Shown here piece after piece: positions 43,390 through 52,905 of a DNA stretch of 54,020 nt. A program made the translations under genes and the position numbers. The DNA comes from Actinomycetes bacterium (GTDB lineage: Bacteria > Actinomycetota > Acidimicrobiia > Acidimicrobiales > RAAP-2): contig JAKBTL010000033.1 of the NCBI GenBank assembly GCA_021844425.1, positions 1 to 54,020 on the forward strand. Reading direction: 5' to 3'. A model generated the notes under the pieces. The model was not told the origin of the DNA, ran no database searches, and saw nothing but the letters and a program-made list of their open reading frames with translations. How positions within the stretch are numbered: position 1 is the stretch's first letter; each line of letters opens with the position of its first letter.

Positions 43390-44685
43390 ATGGGGAGACG
43401 AGCGTTCGGGCACGTGCGGGCGCGTCCGGATGGGACGTGGGATGCCGAGTACATCTCGAGCGGTCGGAGAGTGGTCCGGCACGGGTTCATGTCCGAGGCC
43501 GACGCCGAGGCGTGGCTCGAATCCGAGCGCGCGAACCGGGTTCCGAAGAAGCGACGGGCCCGATCGAGCACTTGGGGAACCGTGCTGCCGTCCCCGTCCG
43601 GGTACCGGATCCGTCATCCCCGACCGGGCGGCGGTCCTCCCGTCAACCGCCCGGAGCGCTTCGAGTCCAAGCGCGACGCTGACGCGTTCTTGGCGAACCT
43701 CAGGGTGCAGTTCGGCAAAGGCCTGCTGAAGGTCGACTCCGCCGACGAGACGGTGCTCGAGTTCGCGACCTCGTGGCTTGCGACCGCCACGGTCCGGGGC
43801 TCTACGCACGACAAGTACGTGCAGTACGTGGCTCGATACATCGCGCCGGTGCCGATTGACGAGCTCTCGGGCGACAAGCGCGCCCGGAAGTCCTCGCCCT
43901 ACCTCCCGGTGAGTCTGGCGCACACGCCGCTGCGCAAGCTGACGGCCGAGCAGGTGGGCCGCTGGTTCGCCATGATCCGTGCGGACGTGCCCACCACGGC
44001 AGCCGGTGCATACCGGCTGCTTGCAACGATGTGCAGGGACGCCGTCCGGCTCGGCAAGCTCGACAGCAGTCCATGCGTGCTCCGGGGGGCGCACAAGGAG
44101 TCGGCTCCCGAGGCGCGCACCATCCCGGTTGCCGACATCGCCCGGCTCGCGGACGCGATGCCGGCGAAGCTGCGGCTCACGGTGCTGCTCGGCGGGTGGT
44201 GCGGGCTGCGGCGTGAGGAGGTTCTGGGGCTGCAAGTGGGCGACGTCGACTCGTCGAGTCCGGACCATCCACGCCTGACCATCCGGCGGTCATGGACCCG
44301 GGGACACGGCGTTCTCGGCGTCGGCCCCACGAAGAACGGTGAACAGCGGACGATCGAGGTGCCGGCACCCGCGGTGGAAGCCCTCCGGCACCACCTGGCC
44401 GCGCACGCCGGAAGTCCGTGGCTCTTCCCGGGCGGGAGGGGAGCTGTCGACCCTCGGGTTCTCGACCGCCAGTGGCGCCTCGCCACCAACGCGCTCGGGC
44501 TGCCGGCGTACCGGTTCCACGAGCTGCGCCACACGGCGCTCACCAACTTCGGCAAGACGGGCGCCACGGTGGCCGAGATCAAGTCGTTCGGCGGGCACGC
44601 GACCATTGCCGCAGCGGCCCGCTACTGGCACGACACCGGAGAGCGGTCCCGAGAGCTCGCAGACCGGCTCGGAGCGATGGCGTAG
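43390..44685 (+). CDS. Tyrosine-type site-specific recombinase (integrase)
   Basis: A 431-residue integrase. Catalytic residues are visible: Arg 274 in GWCGLRREE, the HELRH box (His 377, Arg 380), His 403 in GGHATIAAA, and Tyr 412 in ARYWHD. The N-terminal part has two similar stretches (GHVRARPDGTWDAEYIS with EADAEAWLESERAN, and GTVLPSPSGYRIRHP with KRDADAFLANLRVQ), which look like a duplicated arm-binding domain. A central SAM-like core-binding domain lies at about residues 115-220. It begins 144 bp after tRNA-Glu and reads toward the CRISPR-Cas operon, as in islands that insert at tRNA 3' ends. No excisionase gene was seen. Confidence 0.92.
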   Translation: MGRRAFGHVRARPDGTWDAEYISSGRRVVRHGFMSEADAEAWLESERANRVPKKRRARSSTWGTVLPSPSGYRIRHPRPGGGPPVNRPERFESKRDADAFLANLRVQFGKGLLKVDSADETVLEFATSWLATATVRGSTHDKYVQYVARYIAPVPIDELSGDKRARKSSPYLPVSLAHTPLRKLTAEQVGRWFAMIRADVPTTAAGAYRLLATMCRDAVRLGKLDSSPCVLRGAHKESAPEARTIPVADIARLADAMPAKLRLTVLLGGWCGLRREEVLGLQVGDVDSSSPDHPRLTIRRSWTRGHGVLGVGPTKNGEQRTIEVPAPAVEALRHHLAAHAGSPWLFPGGRGAVDPRVLDRQWRLATNALGLPAYRFHELRHTALTNFGKTGATVAEIKSFGGHATIAAAARYWHDTGERSRELADRLGAMA

Positions 44686-45017
44686 GCGCAGCATTCTGAG
44701 GACTCATCGGGTCCAAGAAGGTGCAGGACTGCTCGGCCGGCGAATTGCCGGCTCTACGTTCCCCTTCGCATGGCGTAGGGCCTCGGGCCCGACGCGCCAG
44801 CGCGACGTAAGCCCCCATGGGGTGCCATGCGAGACCACGGGGCATCATGGAGCTGATGCCGACGGACAGGGGGCATCTGGGCAGGGATGGCTCGAGTCGG
44901 CCTACACAGGCCCAAGCGCCGCTCGAGGGGCGTTCCAGGTGGTTTCCAGTGCGGTCGTCACAACCGGGTGGTATGCCAGACCAAGTTACCCAGCGTCAGG
45001 ACCGACAAGGAGGGGGC
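44686..45017. other. Gap between integrase and the cas operon, presumed cas promoter region
   Basis: No gene is supported in these 332 bases. The cas7 frame is open upstream to 44817, but those residues are unlike the family. A perfect inverted repeat GCCGGC-GAATT-GCCGGC lies at 44736-44752 and a CCCCATGGGG palindrome near 44814. Neither is followed by a T-run. The cas operon promoter should be here but I could not identify its elements. Confidence 0.5.
45007..45013 (+). promoter_or_regulatory. Shine-Dalgarno site that sets the csb1 start
   Basis: AAGGAGG lies four bases before ATG 45018, the strongest such site in the window. It fixes the csb1 start despite in-frame upstream ATGs at 44817, 44847, 44856 and 44973. 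Confidence 0.8.
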
Positions 45018-46199
45018 ATGGCTGTGAGATTGACGGCGGAGCGGCTGGTCTCGGCAGCTCAGGACGACAGCGCCGATGCAGGCATCACTATCCGAGCCGA
45101 ACTCGAACCGCTCGGGGGTGACGGGACGCCGGTGAAGCCGGCGGCCTATGGAGGCGGCCAGTTCCAGCACGGACGCCGGTGGGTGGGCAGCGGAGAAGAT
45201 CGCCACCCGGTGGACATCTTGGTGATCGACAACGAGCCCAGCCAGGCGAACCGACTTGAGGCGGCGCTCCAGGACAAGCGCGATGTGCTCGGCCTCCCGG
45301 ACATCGTGCTGGACCTCTCCTCGGCAGGAACGCTGCCACCTCACTTGCCCCGAGAGATCTCGATGTTCCAGTTCCCGCACCGCAATGCGGATGCGTACTT
45401 ACGTGACTCGATGGTGGACGGGACGCCCTTTGCAACGTCTGAGGTTGGCGAGGCGATCTTCGAGGCGACTGCTGCGAGCGCGGATGCCCTGCTTGCGTGG
45501 TGCCCTCAGGCACCGCTGTTCGGCTTCTGGCAGTCGCACCTAGGCAAGAAGCGGAGCCAGGCGAAGAAGGCGCGGTCGTGGGCGAGCGAGATCATCGGAC
45601 TTGAACCGGCAGCCGACGACGTTCGACGCCTCGGTACGAAGGGTGACCCGATCAACCTGAATGCAGAAGAGCAAGTCCTCGTCAATGAGGACGATATGTC
45701 GGTTTGGGAGTTCGGTGAGAAGCCGGAGAAGGGCGAAAAGCGTGACAAGCTGGCGAAAGTGGGTCACGGTCAAGTGCCGTTCCCCGAGGACCGACAAGCG
45801 CTCTCGGGAGTTTCCTTCCGCCAGATTCTTCAGCAGGCGACCGTGTCGTTCGCATCGCTTCGGACGGTGAGGACGAGCAGCGGTGCGCCGGAGGCACGTG
45901 CGGTGCTCGCGGCGCTCGGCCTGGTGGCACACGTTGCCGCGTTCGCTCGAGCTTTCACCTTGCGCTCCGGTGCGGATCTGCGCCCCAAGACGGTGTCGTG
46001 GCGGTGGCTCGGGGCACGAGGTGACGAGGACCTCGAAGTACCCGACTTCGAAGCCATGGCAGCGATCTTCAGCGAATGCGTCGCGCAGGCCGAAGTTGCA
46101 GGGGTCCCGGTTGGTTCCCAGTGGAAGGAGCACCGCCTCACCGTTTCGCCCTCGCCGTCCCTTCTCCAAGCCATCAAGAAGTCCTGGCCTGCGACTTAG
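45018..46199 (+). CDS. csb1: Type I-G CRISPR Cas7 (Csb1/GSU0053 family)
   Basis: A 393-residue RAMP protein of the Csb1 family, the backbone subunit that coats the crRNA in type I-G (formerly I-U) Cascade. Family-like blocks are LTAERLVSAAQDDSADAGI, IRAELEPLGGDGTPVKPAAYG with the following aromatic-rich stretch, LVIDNEPSQANRLEAAL, and LFGFWQSHLGKKRSQ. ATG 45018 is set by AAGGAGG. It is the first gene of a seven-gene cas operon and ends 5 bp before csb2. Being first, with the strongest ribosome site, suits the several copies per complex that Cas7 needs. Confidence 0.88.
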   Translation: MAVRLTAERLVSAAQDDSADAGITIRAELEPLGGDGTPVKPAAYGGGQFQHGRRWVGSGEDRHPVDILVIDNEPSQANRLEAALQDKRDVLGLPDIVLDLSSAGTLPPHLPREISMFQFPHRNADAYLRDSMVDGTPFATSEVGEAIFEATAASADALLAWCPQAPLFGFWQSHLGKKRSQAKKARSWASEIIGLEPAADDVRRLGTKGDPINLNAEEQVLVNEDDMSVWEFGEKPEKGEKRDKLAKVGHGQVPFPEDRQALSGVSFRQILQQATVSFASLRTVRTSSGAPEARAVLAALGLVAHVAAFARAFTLRSGADLRPKTVSWRWLGARGDEDLEVPDFEAMAAIFSECVAQAEVAGVPVGSQWKEHRLTVSPSPSLLQAIKKSWPAT

Positions 46200-46204
46200 A
46201 TCCA

Positions 46205-47665
46205 ATGCTCACCATCTCTGTGGAACTGCTGCACGGGACCATCCGGGCCGGGTCTCCGGACGACACCGTGCTGGCTGGGCGCGACCCCACCGGCGAATGG
46301 CCACCGAGCCCTGCGCGTCTCTTCAGTGCCTTCGTTGCAGCGGACGGAACGAGGTCGCGCTGCATGGTCACGTCCGGGGATGAGCTCGAGTGGTTCGAGG
46401 CTCTCGAGCCACCGATCATCGTCGCTTCGGGCCCTGAAGACGTCCTCAGCTCACCGTTGAACAGCCGCTACGTGGTGATGAACAAGGGTGCGGATGGCGC
46501 AGTTCAGGAGTACCCGGCGCGAATTGCGAAAGAGATCCGCCCCGGGGTTCGTCAGGCACCCAAGGATCCGTCGATAACCTATGTATGGCCCAACGCCGTC
46601 CCGTCCGCTGACCACCTCGGCGCGCTCTCACGCCGGGCGGGACGCATCGGATACCTCGGCTGTGCCGACTCGCCGGTCCGAGTCACGGTGACGGAGGCAC
46701 CGAGCCTGCCGGATGCATTCGTGTGGCGTCCGGACCACTCTGGTTCTCACACCCTGCCCGTTCCGTTCCCGGGCTTCCTCGACGCGCTGGATCGCGCCTA
46801 CGACGCGTGGTGTGCGGGTCAGCCGGTCCGCCGCTCGTGGGTGCTGACGCGTCGGGCTCGTTACCGCTCGCCGAGTTCGCTCGACAGTCCTGTCGTGGCG
46901 TCGACGCGCCAGATGATCTGGTTGCGTTTCGAACGAGCGATATCTGGGCGTCACCTCCTCACCATGACCGAGACCCTTAGGGCGGCGGTGCTCGATCACG
47001 TACAGCGTCTCGCTCCCGAGGTGGCGCTTCCGGCGGTTCTCCATGGCCACCGCCCGCCGGGAGAACGGGGCAGTCAGGCCGACTTTCTCGGCCTACTCGA
47101 CGTCGGTCACGCCCGCGCGACGGGACGGCTCATGGGTGCGGCCATCTCGCTCCCGGCTGATGCCGACCCGGCATTGGTCCAACTGGTCAGGACGGCGGTG
47201 GCGCGTCTTGCGAGCGCTGAGCTCGTTGGGCCTGTCGGTCGTCCCGAGGAGACTGCCAGCTTCCATCTGAAGGTTGGCCTCTATGGCGGCGAGCGCAGAC
47301 CCTGGGCAGCCGTGCCTGAGCGTTGGATGGGACCCTCGAAGGCCTGGCTGAGCGCGACGCCTGTTGTGCACGAGCGGTGGAGCAAACGCGGCCCACAACT
47401 CGAAGAAGTCGCGCGCTGGTGTATCCACGCCGGCATTCCCGAAGCGGCGAAACTGGTAAAGGTGCGCCTTTCGCGTCATCCGATCGTGGCAGGCGGTATG
47501 GACCTCCCAGCCACAAGGGTGTTCCGCGCGAAGCAGGATCGTCGCCCGTACTCTCACATGGCCTTGTTGTTCGACCGCCTCGTCGAAGGTCCCATCGTGG
47601 TCGGGCGCAGTCGTCAGTACGGGTTCGGCCTTTTCGTTCCCGCGCCGAGCGAGCCCATGTCATGA
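46205..47665 (+). CDS. csb2: Type I-G CRISPR Cas5/Cas6-type protein (Csb2/GSU0054 family)
   Basis: A 486-residue protein of the Csb2 family, described as a Cas5-Cas6 fusion that caps and processes crRNA. The N-terminus MLTISVELLHGTIRAG with GEWPPSPARLFSAFVAA matches the WPPSPxRLL(R)AL signature. The C-terminus GPIVVGRSRQYGFGLFVP resembles the Gly-rich loop of Cas6-type RAMPs. ATG 46205 is chosen; upstream in-frame residues lie inside csb1. Its stop overlaps the cas3 start (ATGA). No separate cas6 exists in the window, which agrees with this protein doing crRNA processing. Confidence 0.88.
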   Translation: MLTISVELLHGTIRAGSPDDTVLAGRDPTGEWPPSPARLFSAFVAADGTRSRCMVTSGDELEWFEALEPPIIVASGPEDVLSSPLNSRYVVMNKGADGAVQEYPARIAKEIRPGVRQAPKDPSITYVWPNAVPSADHLGALSRRAGRIGYLGCADSPVRVTVTEAPSLPDAFVWRPDHSGSHTLPVPFPGFLDALDRAYDAWCAGQPVRRSWVLTRRARYRSPSSLDSPVVASTRQMIWLRFERAISGRHLLTMTETLRAAVLDHVQRLAPEVALPAVLHGHRPPGERGSQADFLGLLDVGHARATGRLMGAAISLPADADPALVQLVRTAVARLASAELVGPVGRPEETASFHLKVGLYGGERRPWAAVPERWMGPSKAWLSATPVVHERWSKRGPQLEEVARWCIHAGIPEAAKLVKVRLSRHPIVAGGMDLPATRVFRAKQDRRPYSHMALLFDRLVEGPIVVGRSRQYGFGLFVPAPSEPMS

Positions 47666-50424
47666 TGGACGTCTCCTTCGACGACTTCTACCGGGCGGTG
47701 CACGGCCCTGGCCGCAAGCCGTTCCCATGGCAGCGCCGGCTCGCAGAGACGGTCGTCCAGTCCGGGTGGCCCGAAGAGATCGGCGTTCCGACCGGCCTTG
47801 GGAAGACCTGTTGCCTCGACGTCGCCGTCTGGGCAATGGCCACCGAACGTGACCGGCCCCCTTCGCTCCGCGTCATGCCCACGCGGATCTGGTATGTCGT
47901 CAACCGGCGGCTCCTGGTGGATGCCGCATGGGAGCACGGTGTCCACCTCGCAAGGCTTCTCGCCGATCCGACGGGCTCCTGGCCGCAGGATGCGGCGAAC
48001 ATGGCGGCGCTCGCCTCGGTCGGTCGAGCACTCGCTGAGCGCGGCGGCTCGGGGACGGGACCACTGCATGTCAGCCGGTTGCGCGGCAGCGCCGAGCTCG
48101 GTGGTCGTCCGCCTGATCCCTCTCAGCCGGCGATCATCTTCGCCACGGTCCCCATGTATGCCAGTCGCTGGCTGTTTCGGGGCTATGGCACGTCGGCCAC
48201 GATGCGCTCCGTCGACGCTGCGCTCGCCGGCACTGACAGCCTCGTGCTGTTGGACGAGGCTCACCTGTCCCGCCCGCTCTTGAATCTGGCCAAGCCAGTG
48301 GCTCAGTGCGACGTCGGGGATCCTTCGAACGTCCTGCCCGAACGAAGAGCGCGCCCCACGATTGTCAGCCTCACGGCGACCGGCGGAGCTTCACCCTCCT
48401 TCGTCCTCGATGACGCGGACCGCCAACATCCGCTCGTGCAAAGACGCCTTGGCGCGAAGAAGTCGGTGCGGCTGGTCACGAGCCCGAAGGCTGGTCTCGT
48501 CTCGACGATGGCCGCCGAAGCGCTCGGGCACCTCCAGGGGGACGTGCCGACGACGGTGGTGGTGTTTGCCAACTCCCCCGCGACGGCTCGGACGGTCCAC
48601 GGAGAGTTGTTGCGAAAAGGCGCACGCCGCAACGCACCGGCGGGTATCGATGTCGTTCTTCTCACCGGGCGCATTCGAGAACGCGAGGCGGCGGCGGTCC
48701 GAGCTCGGCTCACCGATCCCGGCCTCGGAGTCCCAGCCGGGCGGGACCGTGCCCTTCCGCGCGCCGGGCACCTCGTCGTGGTCGCCACGCAGACGCTTGA
48801 GGTTGGCGCGGACCTCGACTTCGACGTGCTCGTCACCGAGGCGTGCGGTGCCCGCGCACTCGTCCAACGCCTCGGCCGCCTCAATCGCCTTGGTGACCTC
48901 GACGACGCCGCCGGAGTGCTCGTCCTTGCTGAGGGGGAGAAGAGCTTCGGGATCTACCGAGATGAGCCGCTCGCCGTCTGGGCCCGCCTTTGCGATGCGG
49001 GAGTCGCAGGGTTGGTGGATCTCCGGCCTGAGCGGGCGAGCGAGATCGTCGGCTTGCCCGCCGACGTCGCCCCTCGCCACGGTGAGCTGCTTCCTGCACA
49101 CGTCTGGGAGTGGGCAAAGACGACGAGCGCACCGATGGGCGAGGCTCCACTGGAGCCCTTCTACGAGGGGCTCGTCGATCCCGACGCGACCGTGTCGGTC
49201 GTATGGCGGGCGATCATCCCCGAAGACGGCGCCGAGCTGCGCCCGGCGGTATCGGCCGAAGAGTCCGTCGATGTGCCCGTCTGGGAAGCACGCGACACCC
49301 TCGAGGCCTTCCCGCTGGCCGAGGTGGCCCGGCTGCGAACCGACCGAGTCTCCGTCGAACGAGTCGCGCCCAGGCGACTGCAGCCTGGTGACGTGGTACT
49401 GCTCCCGGCGAGCATCGGGCTCTACGACGAGTTCGGCTGGGCCCCTGGCAGGGAGGAAGCCGTGCTCGACCTCTCGCTGCTTCGGCCACCGGGGGTGCCG
49501 CTGGAGCCCAGAGCCATCGAGCTGCTGGTTGCCGACGGAGATCACCGAGACGTGGTGGACGGGATTGTGAAAGTCCTCGCCCATCCTCCCGGCTTCGACG
49601 ACGACGTGGACGGCGACGCGTTGGCTCGCGAGCTGCTTGGCGAGCTTCGGGCCGCGGGCCCCGGACCGCTTGTCGCAGCCGACGAGTGGTCCGCGCTCAT
49701 GGACGGTCTTCGCCCTGAAGTCGTCTACCGCGTGGACGAGCCCGTCGGCCGTCTCGTGCTGCTTCCCGCCTCGCACCGCACGGCCCAGGTCGATCTTCGT
49801 TCCGATGCCTTCGACGAGTTGAGCTTCACGGCAACCTCGACCGATCTTGCCCAGCATCTCGGGAGCGTCGGCGAGGTGGCGTCACGCATTGCCGTGCAGC
49901 TCGGGCTCCCCATGCACCTGGTGCAGGCGGTCGGTGCCGCCGGCCGTTTCCATGACACCGGCAAGGCGGATGCACGGTTCCAGCGATGGCTCGACCCCTT
50001 AGGTGCGGCGCAGGCACCGGTGGCGAAGTCGGCGGGTCGCCGCCAGGACTGGGAGCGCGACCGAGTCGCAGCTGGGTGGCCGAGGGGCGGGCGCCACGAG
50101 GAGCTTTCCCGAAGACTCGTGGCTGCGTACCTGCGGGTGCACGAGGTCGAATGGGACGCCGAGCTCGTCCTTCACCTCGTGGTCTCGCATCACGGCTACG
50201 GCCGTCCTCTCGTCCCAGGCGTGCGAGATGCCGGAGCCATGGCGGTGCGCGCAACGCTCGAGGGAGCTGACGTCGTCGCATCTGGCGATCTGCAAGAGAT
50301 CGACTGGGAACAGCCAGCCAGGTTCCGGCGCTGCTGCGAGCGCTACGGGTACTGGGGGCTCGCCCTCCTAGAGGCGATCGTCCGTCAGGCAGACCACGAA
50401 GTGAGTCGGGTGGCAGTCGCGTGA
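47662..50424 (+). CDS. cas3: Type I-G Cas3 helicase-nuclease with C-terminal HD domain
   Basis: A 920-residue effector nuclease. Superfamily 2 helicase motifs come first: GVPTGLGKT (residues 41-49), LLDEAH (Asp at 198) and QRLGRLNR (402-409). The HD nuclease domain is at the C-terminus: GRFHDTGKADARFQ (His 764, Asp 765) and SHHGYGRPL (about 842). HD after the helicase is the arrangement of type I-G Cas3 and the reverse of most Cas3 proteins. ATG 47662 overlaps the csb2 stop; a second ATG follows at once (47665). The 3' end overlaps the next gene as GTGA. It degrades DNA bound by Cascade. Confidence 0.93.
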   Translation: MMDVSFDDFYRAVHGPGRKPFPWQRRLAETVVQSGWPEEIGVPTGLGKTCCLDVAVWAMATERDRPPSLRVMPTRIWYVVNRRLLVDAAWEHGVHLARLLADPTGSWPQDAANMAALASVGRALAERGGSGTGPLHVSRLRGSAELGGRPPDPSQPAIIFATVPMYASRWLFRGYGTSATMRSVDAALAGTDSLVLLDEAHLSRPLLNLAKPVAQCDVGDPSNVLPERRARPTIVSLTATGGASPSFVLDDADRQHPLVQRRLGAKKSVRLVTSPKAGLVSTMAAEALGHLQGDVPTTVVVFANSPATARTVHGELLRKGARRNAPAGIDVVLLTGRIREREAAAVRARLTDPGLGVPAGRDRALPRAGHLVVVATQTLEVGADLDFDVLVTEACGARALVQRLGRLNRLGDLDDAAGVLVLAEGEKSFGIYRDEPLAVWARLCDAGVAGLVDLRPERASEIVGLPADVAPRHGELLPAHVWEWAKTTSAPMGEAPLEPFYEGLVDPDATVSVVWRAIIPEDGAELRPAVSAEESVDVPVWEARDTLEAFPLAEVARLRTDRVSVERVAPRRLQPGDVVLLPASIGLYDEFGWAPGREEAVLDLSLLRPPGVPLEPRAIELLVADGDHRDVVDGIVKVLAHPPGFDDDVDGDALARELLGELRAAGPGPLVAADEWSALMDGLRPEVVYRVDEPVGRLVLLPASHRTAQVDLRSDAFDELSFTATSTDLAQHLGSVGEVASRIAVQLGLPMHLVQAVGAAGRFHDTGKADARFQRWLDPLGAAQAPVAKSAGRRQDWERDRVAAGWPRGGRHEELSRRLVAAYLRVHEVEWDAELVLHLVVSHHGYGRPLVPGVRDAGAMAVRATLEGADVVASGDLQEIDWEQPARFRRCCERYGYWGLALLEAIVRQADHEVSRVAVA

Positions 50425-51278
50425 CCACTCGGTGCGACGCTCCGGGGCTGCCCGCAGACTGGCTCAACGGGTGGCTCGCGGCCATCGGTGCGACCGTCCT
50501 CGTGCCGGGCCTAAAGCTGCGATGGACCGACGACGTGGTGCCGTACGCCGTGTTCGAGGGCGACGTTCTTGACGTCGTGGATGCAGTTGCAAGCAAGTTG
50601 CCGACCGAATCGGAGCTCGCCAAGTCGGTGATCGCGCGACAGCGCGAGGAGTGCGCCGATTTCCCTCGCAACGTGTCCCTCGCTGCCTACCGAGAGCGTG
50701 CCAACCTCGAGCGCGAGGCACACAGCGTCCACCTCGCCGCGTCGGTGAGCGACCTGCGAGCAGATGCCGACCTCGAGAACCTCGACCACGGCGCGTTCGA
50801 TGTGGCGGCACCACGTGGCGAGACCTTGTGGTCGAGGGCAGTCAAGTGCGCGAGCTTGATCCCGAGCGATCAACGCGCACAGTGGGTGCGCGAGAGCTTC
50901 GGAGGGTTGGGACGGCGCGTGCAGGGGAACGGGGTGGGCTTCGACGCTCGGCGGCTTCCGGGGTCCGCGGACTCGACCGAGGTGTTCGCAGATCCGGTGG
51001 TGGAGCTCTTGGTGTTCGCCTCCCTGGCGCTCTTTCCGACGAGAGGAGATGGTCGCAAACGCGTTCGTCAGCGAGGATGGACGGACCGATCGACACGACC
51101 TGGTGCGTTTACGTGGATGGCGTGGCGTACCGCGCTCGACCGCTGGGCGATCGACGCGTTGCTGGACGCACCAGACGTGGATGAGCAGAATGTGGTAGCC
51201 CGCTACCGAGTCGTCCCGTACCGGTCTCGTGGGGATTCGGATACCACCAGGGCTTACTTCGCCGAGCGTGTGCTGTGA
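50421..51278 (+). CDS. Probable type I-G Cas8-like subunit (Csb3/GSU0052-type)
   Basis: A 285-residue protein with no strong motif that I can name. Position in a complete type I-G operon between cas3 and cas4 makes it the only candidate for the large/Cas8 subunit (the small form related to GSU0052/Csb3; Csx17-type large subunits are much longer). Visible features are an opening PADWLNGWLAAIGATVLVPG and a conserved-looking VVELLVFASLALFPTRG. Such Csb3 proteins often begin with a WLxALG-type segment, which fits. GTG 50421 overlaps the cas3 stop and its stop overlaps the cas4 GTG. The family call rests mainly on context. Confidence 0.7.
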   Translation: MTTRCDAPGLPADWLNGWLAAIGATVLVPGLKLRWTDDVVPYAVFEGDVLDVVDAVASKLPTESELAKSVIARQREECADFPRNVSLAAYRERANLEREAHSVHLAASVSDLRADADLENLDHGAFDVAAPRGETLWSRAVKCASLIPSDQRAQWVRESFGGLGRRVQGNGVGFDARRLPGSADSTEVFADPVVELLVFASLALFPTRGDGRKRVRQRGWTDRSTRPGAFTWMAWRTALDRWAIDALLDAPDVDEQNVVARYRVVPYRSRGDSDTTRAYFAERVL

Positions 51279-51892
51279 CTCCCGAGCCGGTCATCCCCAT
51301 CTCGGCGCTCGAGCACCACCTCTTCTGTCCTCGCCAGTGCGCCCTCATCCATGTGGACGGGCTCTGGGTAGAGAACCGCGCGATCGTCGCGGGCGTGCGG
51401 GCGCATCGACGTGTCGATGGGCCCGGAGGCCGGCGGGAGCGGGGGCGTCACGTCGTGCGTGCCGTACCGCTCTACTCGGACCGTCTGGGCCTTGTCGGGC
51501 GCGCAGATGGGATCGAGGTGCACGATGACGGCGCGCTCGTGCCGGTTGAGCACAAGGCCGGCGTTCGTCATGGACGAGCCGCTGAGGTGCAGCTCTGTGG
51601 TCAGACGTTCTGTCTCGAGGAGATGTTCACACGTCGGGTGTCCTACGGATTTGTCTGGTACGGAGGCACGCGTCGCAAAGAGCGTGTCGAGATGGACGCG
51701 ACGCTCCGGGATCTGACCGAGCGCACGATCGCAGAGATCCGAGGAAGCATGGTGAGTGGGGCGCTCCCAGGTCCGGTCGCGGACGAGCGCTGCAAGGAAT
51801 GCCAGCTCGAGTCGGTGTGCATGCCCAACGTCGTGATCCAGGGCGACGCGCTGGTGCGCTACCTCGATCGCGAGGTGCTCAGATGCCGTTGA
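51275..51892 (+). CDS. cas4: CRISPR adaptation exonuclease Cas4
   Basis: A 205-residue RecB-like nuclease. Cluster cysteines are at the N-terminus (FCPRQC, Cys 18) and C-terminus (RCKECQLESVC, Cys 173, 176, 182). The nuclease core has VPVEHKAG in place of the common VExKxG and QLCGQTFCLEEMF after it. It trims prespacers and helps choose PAM-adjacent spacers with Cas1-Cas2. In many type I-G loci cas4 and cas1 form one gene; here they are separate, with the cas4 stop 10 bp inside cas1. GTG 51275 overlaps the preceding stop. Confidence 0.93.
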   Translation: MTPEPVIPISALEHHLFCPRQCALIHVDGLWVENRAIVAGVRAHRRVDGPGGRRERGRHVVRAVPLYSDRLGLVGRADGIEVHDDGALVPVEHKAGVRHGRAAEVQLCGQTFCLEEMFTRRVSYGFVWYGGTRRKERVEMDATLRDLTERTIAEIRGSMVSGALPGPVADERCKECQLESVCMPNVVIQGDALVRYLDREVLRCR

Positions 51893-52905
51893 GAGGAACC
51901 TTGTATGTGACGGATCATCGCGCCCGGCTTCGCATGCACCGCGGCACGCTATTGGTTGAGCAGCCCGGATCTTCCCAGCGCGTGCCAATCGAAGCAATCG
52001 AAGGCGTGATTCTGACTGGACGAGCCGAGGTCAGCAACGACGCGCTAGGGGAACTGGTGCGGCGGGGGATCCGGGTGGCCGCCGTGTCTCGCACGGGTAG
52101 GCTGCGGTTCTCCGTCGGAGGTGCAACCTCTGGCAATGTGCAACTTCGGATCGCCCAGTTCCAGGCGTCGAGCGATCCACTGGCCACGGCGCGCCTTGCC
52201 CGGTGGTTCGTGGCCGGAAAGCTGGAGAACTGCCGCCGTTCGATCCAGCGGTGGTCGTGGGACGCCCGCGGTGACGCCCGCGCCGTGATGGAGCGAGAAG
52301 TGCAGGCGATCGGCGATCGGATCGCAGACCTCGGCGCGACGGCGGACGGGGACAGGATCCGAGGCATCGAGGGCGATGGCACCCGGCGATACTTCCGGTG
52401 TCTTTCGCTGCACCTCGAAGTGGGCGACGAAATGATGAATTTCGTCAGGCGCTCCCGTCGCCCACCCAGAGATCCAGCTAACGCTGTCTTGAGCTTCGTC
52501 TACGGCATTCTCCTTGCCGAAGTGGTCGGAGCCTGTGACGCAGTCGGCCTTGATCCGCAGGTCGGCTTTCTCCATCGACCGCGGCCGGGCCGGCCGGGGC
52601 TTGCACTCGACCTGCTCGAGGAGCTTCGTCCGGCCATCGCTGACCGCTTCTCGCTCGCGGTGCTGGGTCGTCGCCAAGTGCGCCGTGAGCATTTCCAGGT
52701 CGTCGGGGCTGGGCACTACTTCACTGACGATGGCCGCGCCGAGATCCTCGGTCTTTACGACGACTACCGAGCGGGCGAAGTCGAGCATCCTGTGCTCGGC
52801 AGACGCGTCAAGAGATGGATGGTGCCAACGATCCAAGCGACTCTCCTCGCCCGCCATCTGAGGGGGGACCTTCCCGTCTACCCGCCATTCGTGGCAGCGG
52901 CCTGA
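51883..52905 (+). CDS. cas1: CRISPR-associated endonuclease Cas1
   Basis: A 340-residue integrase of spacer DNA. Catalytic residues are in place: Glu 163 in IEGDGTRRYF, His 231 in GFLHRPRPGRPGLALDL, and Asp 243/Glu 246 in LDLLEELRP. ATG 51883 is chosen because the protein then starts MPLRGTLYVTDHRARL, a usual Cas1 opening; it lies 10 bp inside the cas4 end. The stop overlaps the cas2 ATG (TGATG). Confidence 0.95.
   Translation: MPLRGTLYVTDHRARLRMHRGTLLVEQPGSSQRVPIEAIEGVILTGRAEVSNDALGELVRRGIRVAAVSRTGRLRFSVGGATSGNVQLRIAQFQASSDPLATARLARWFVAGKLENCRRSIQRWSWDARGDARAVMEREVQAIGDRIADLGATADGDRIRGIEGDGTRRYFRCLSLHLEVGDEMMNFVRRSRRPPRDPANAVLSFVYGILLAEVVGACDAVGLDPQVGFLHRPRPGRPGLALDLLEELRPAIADRFSLAVLGRRQVRREHFQVVGAGHYFTDDGRAEILGLYDDYRAGEVEHPVLGRRVKRWMVPTIQATLLARHLRGDLPVYPPFVAAA

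Noticed and set aside
44736-44752. GCCGGC-GAATT-GCCGGC hairpin after the integrase as a terminator
   Set aside because: The stem is only six pairs and no T-run follows; it is noted as a dyad only.
44817-45017. Earlier in-frame ATG starts for csb1
   Set aside because: The extra residues do not resemble Csb1, and AAGGAGG sits directly before ATG 45018.
46076-46204. Earlier in-frame start for csb2
   Set aside because: It would lie inside csb1 and add residues unrelated to the family; MLTISVELLHG at 46205 is the expected N-terminus.
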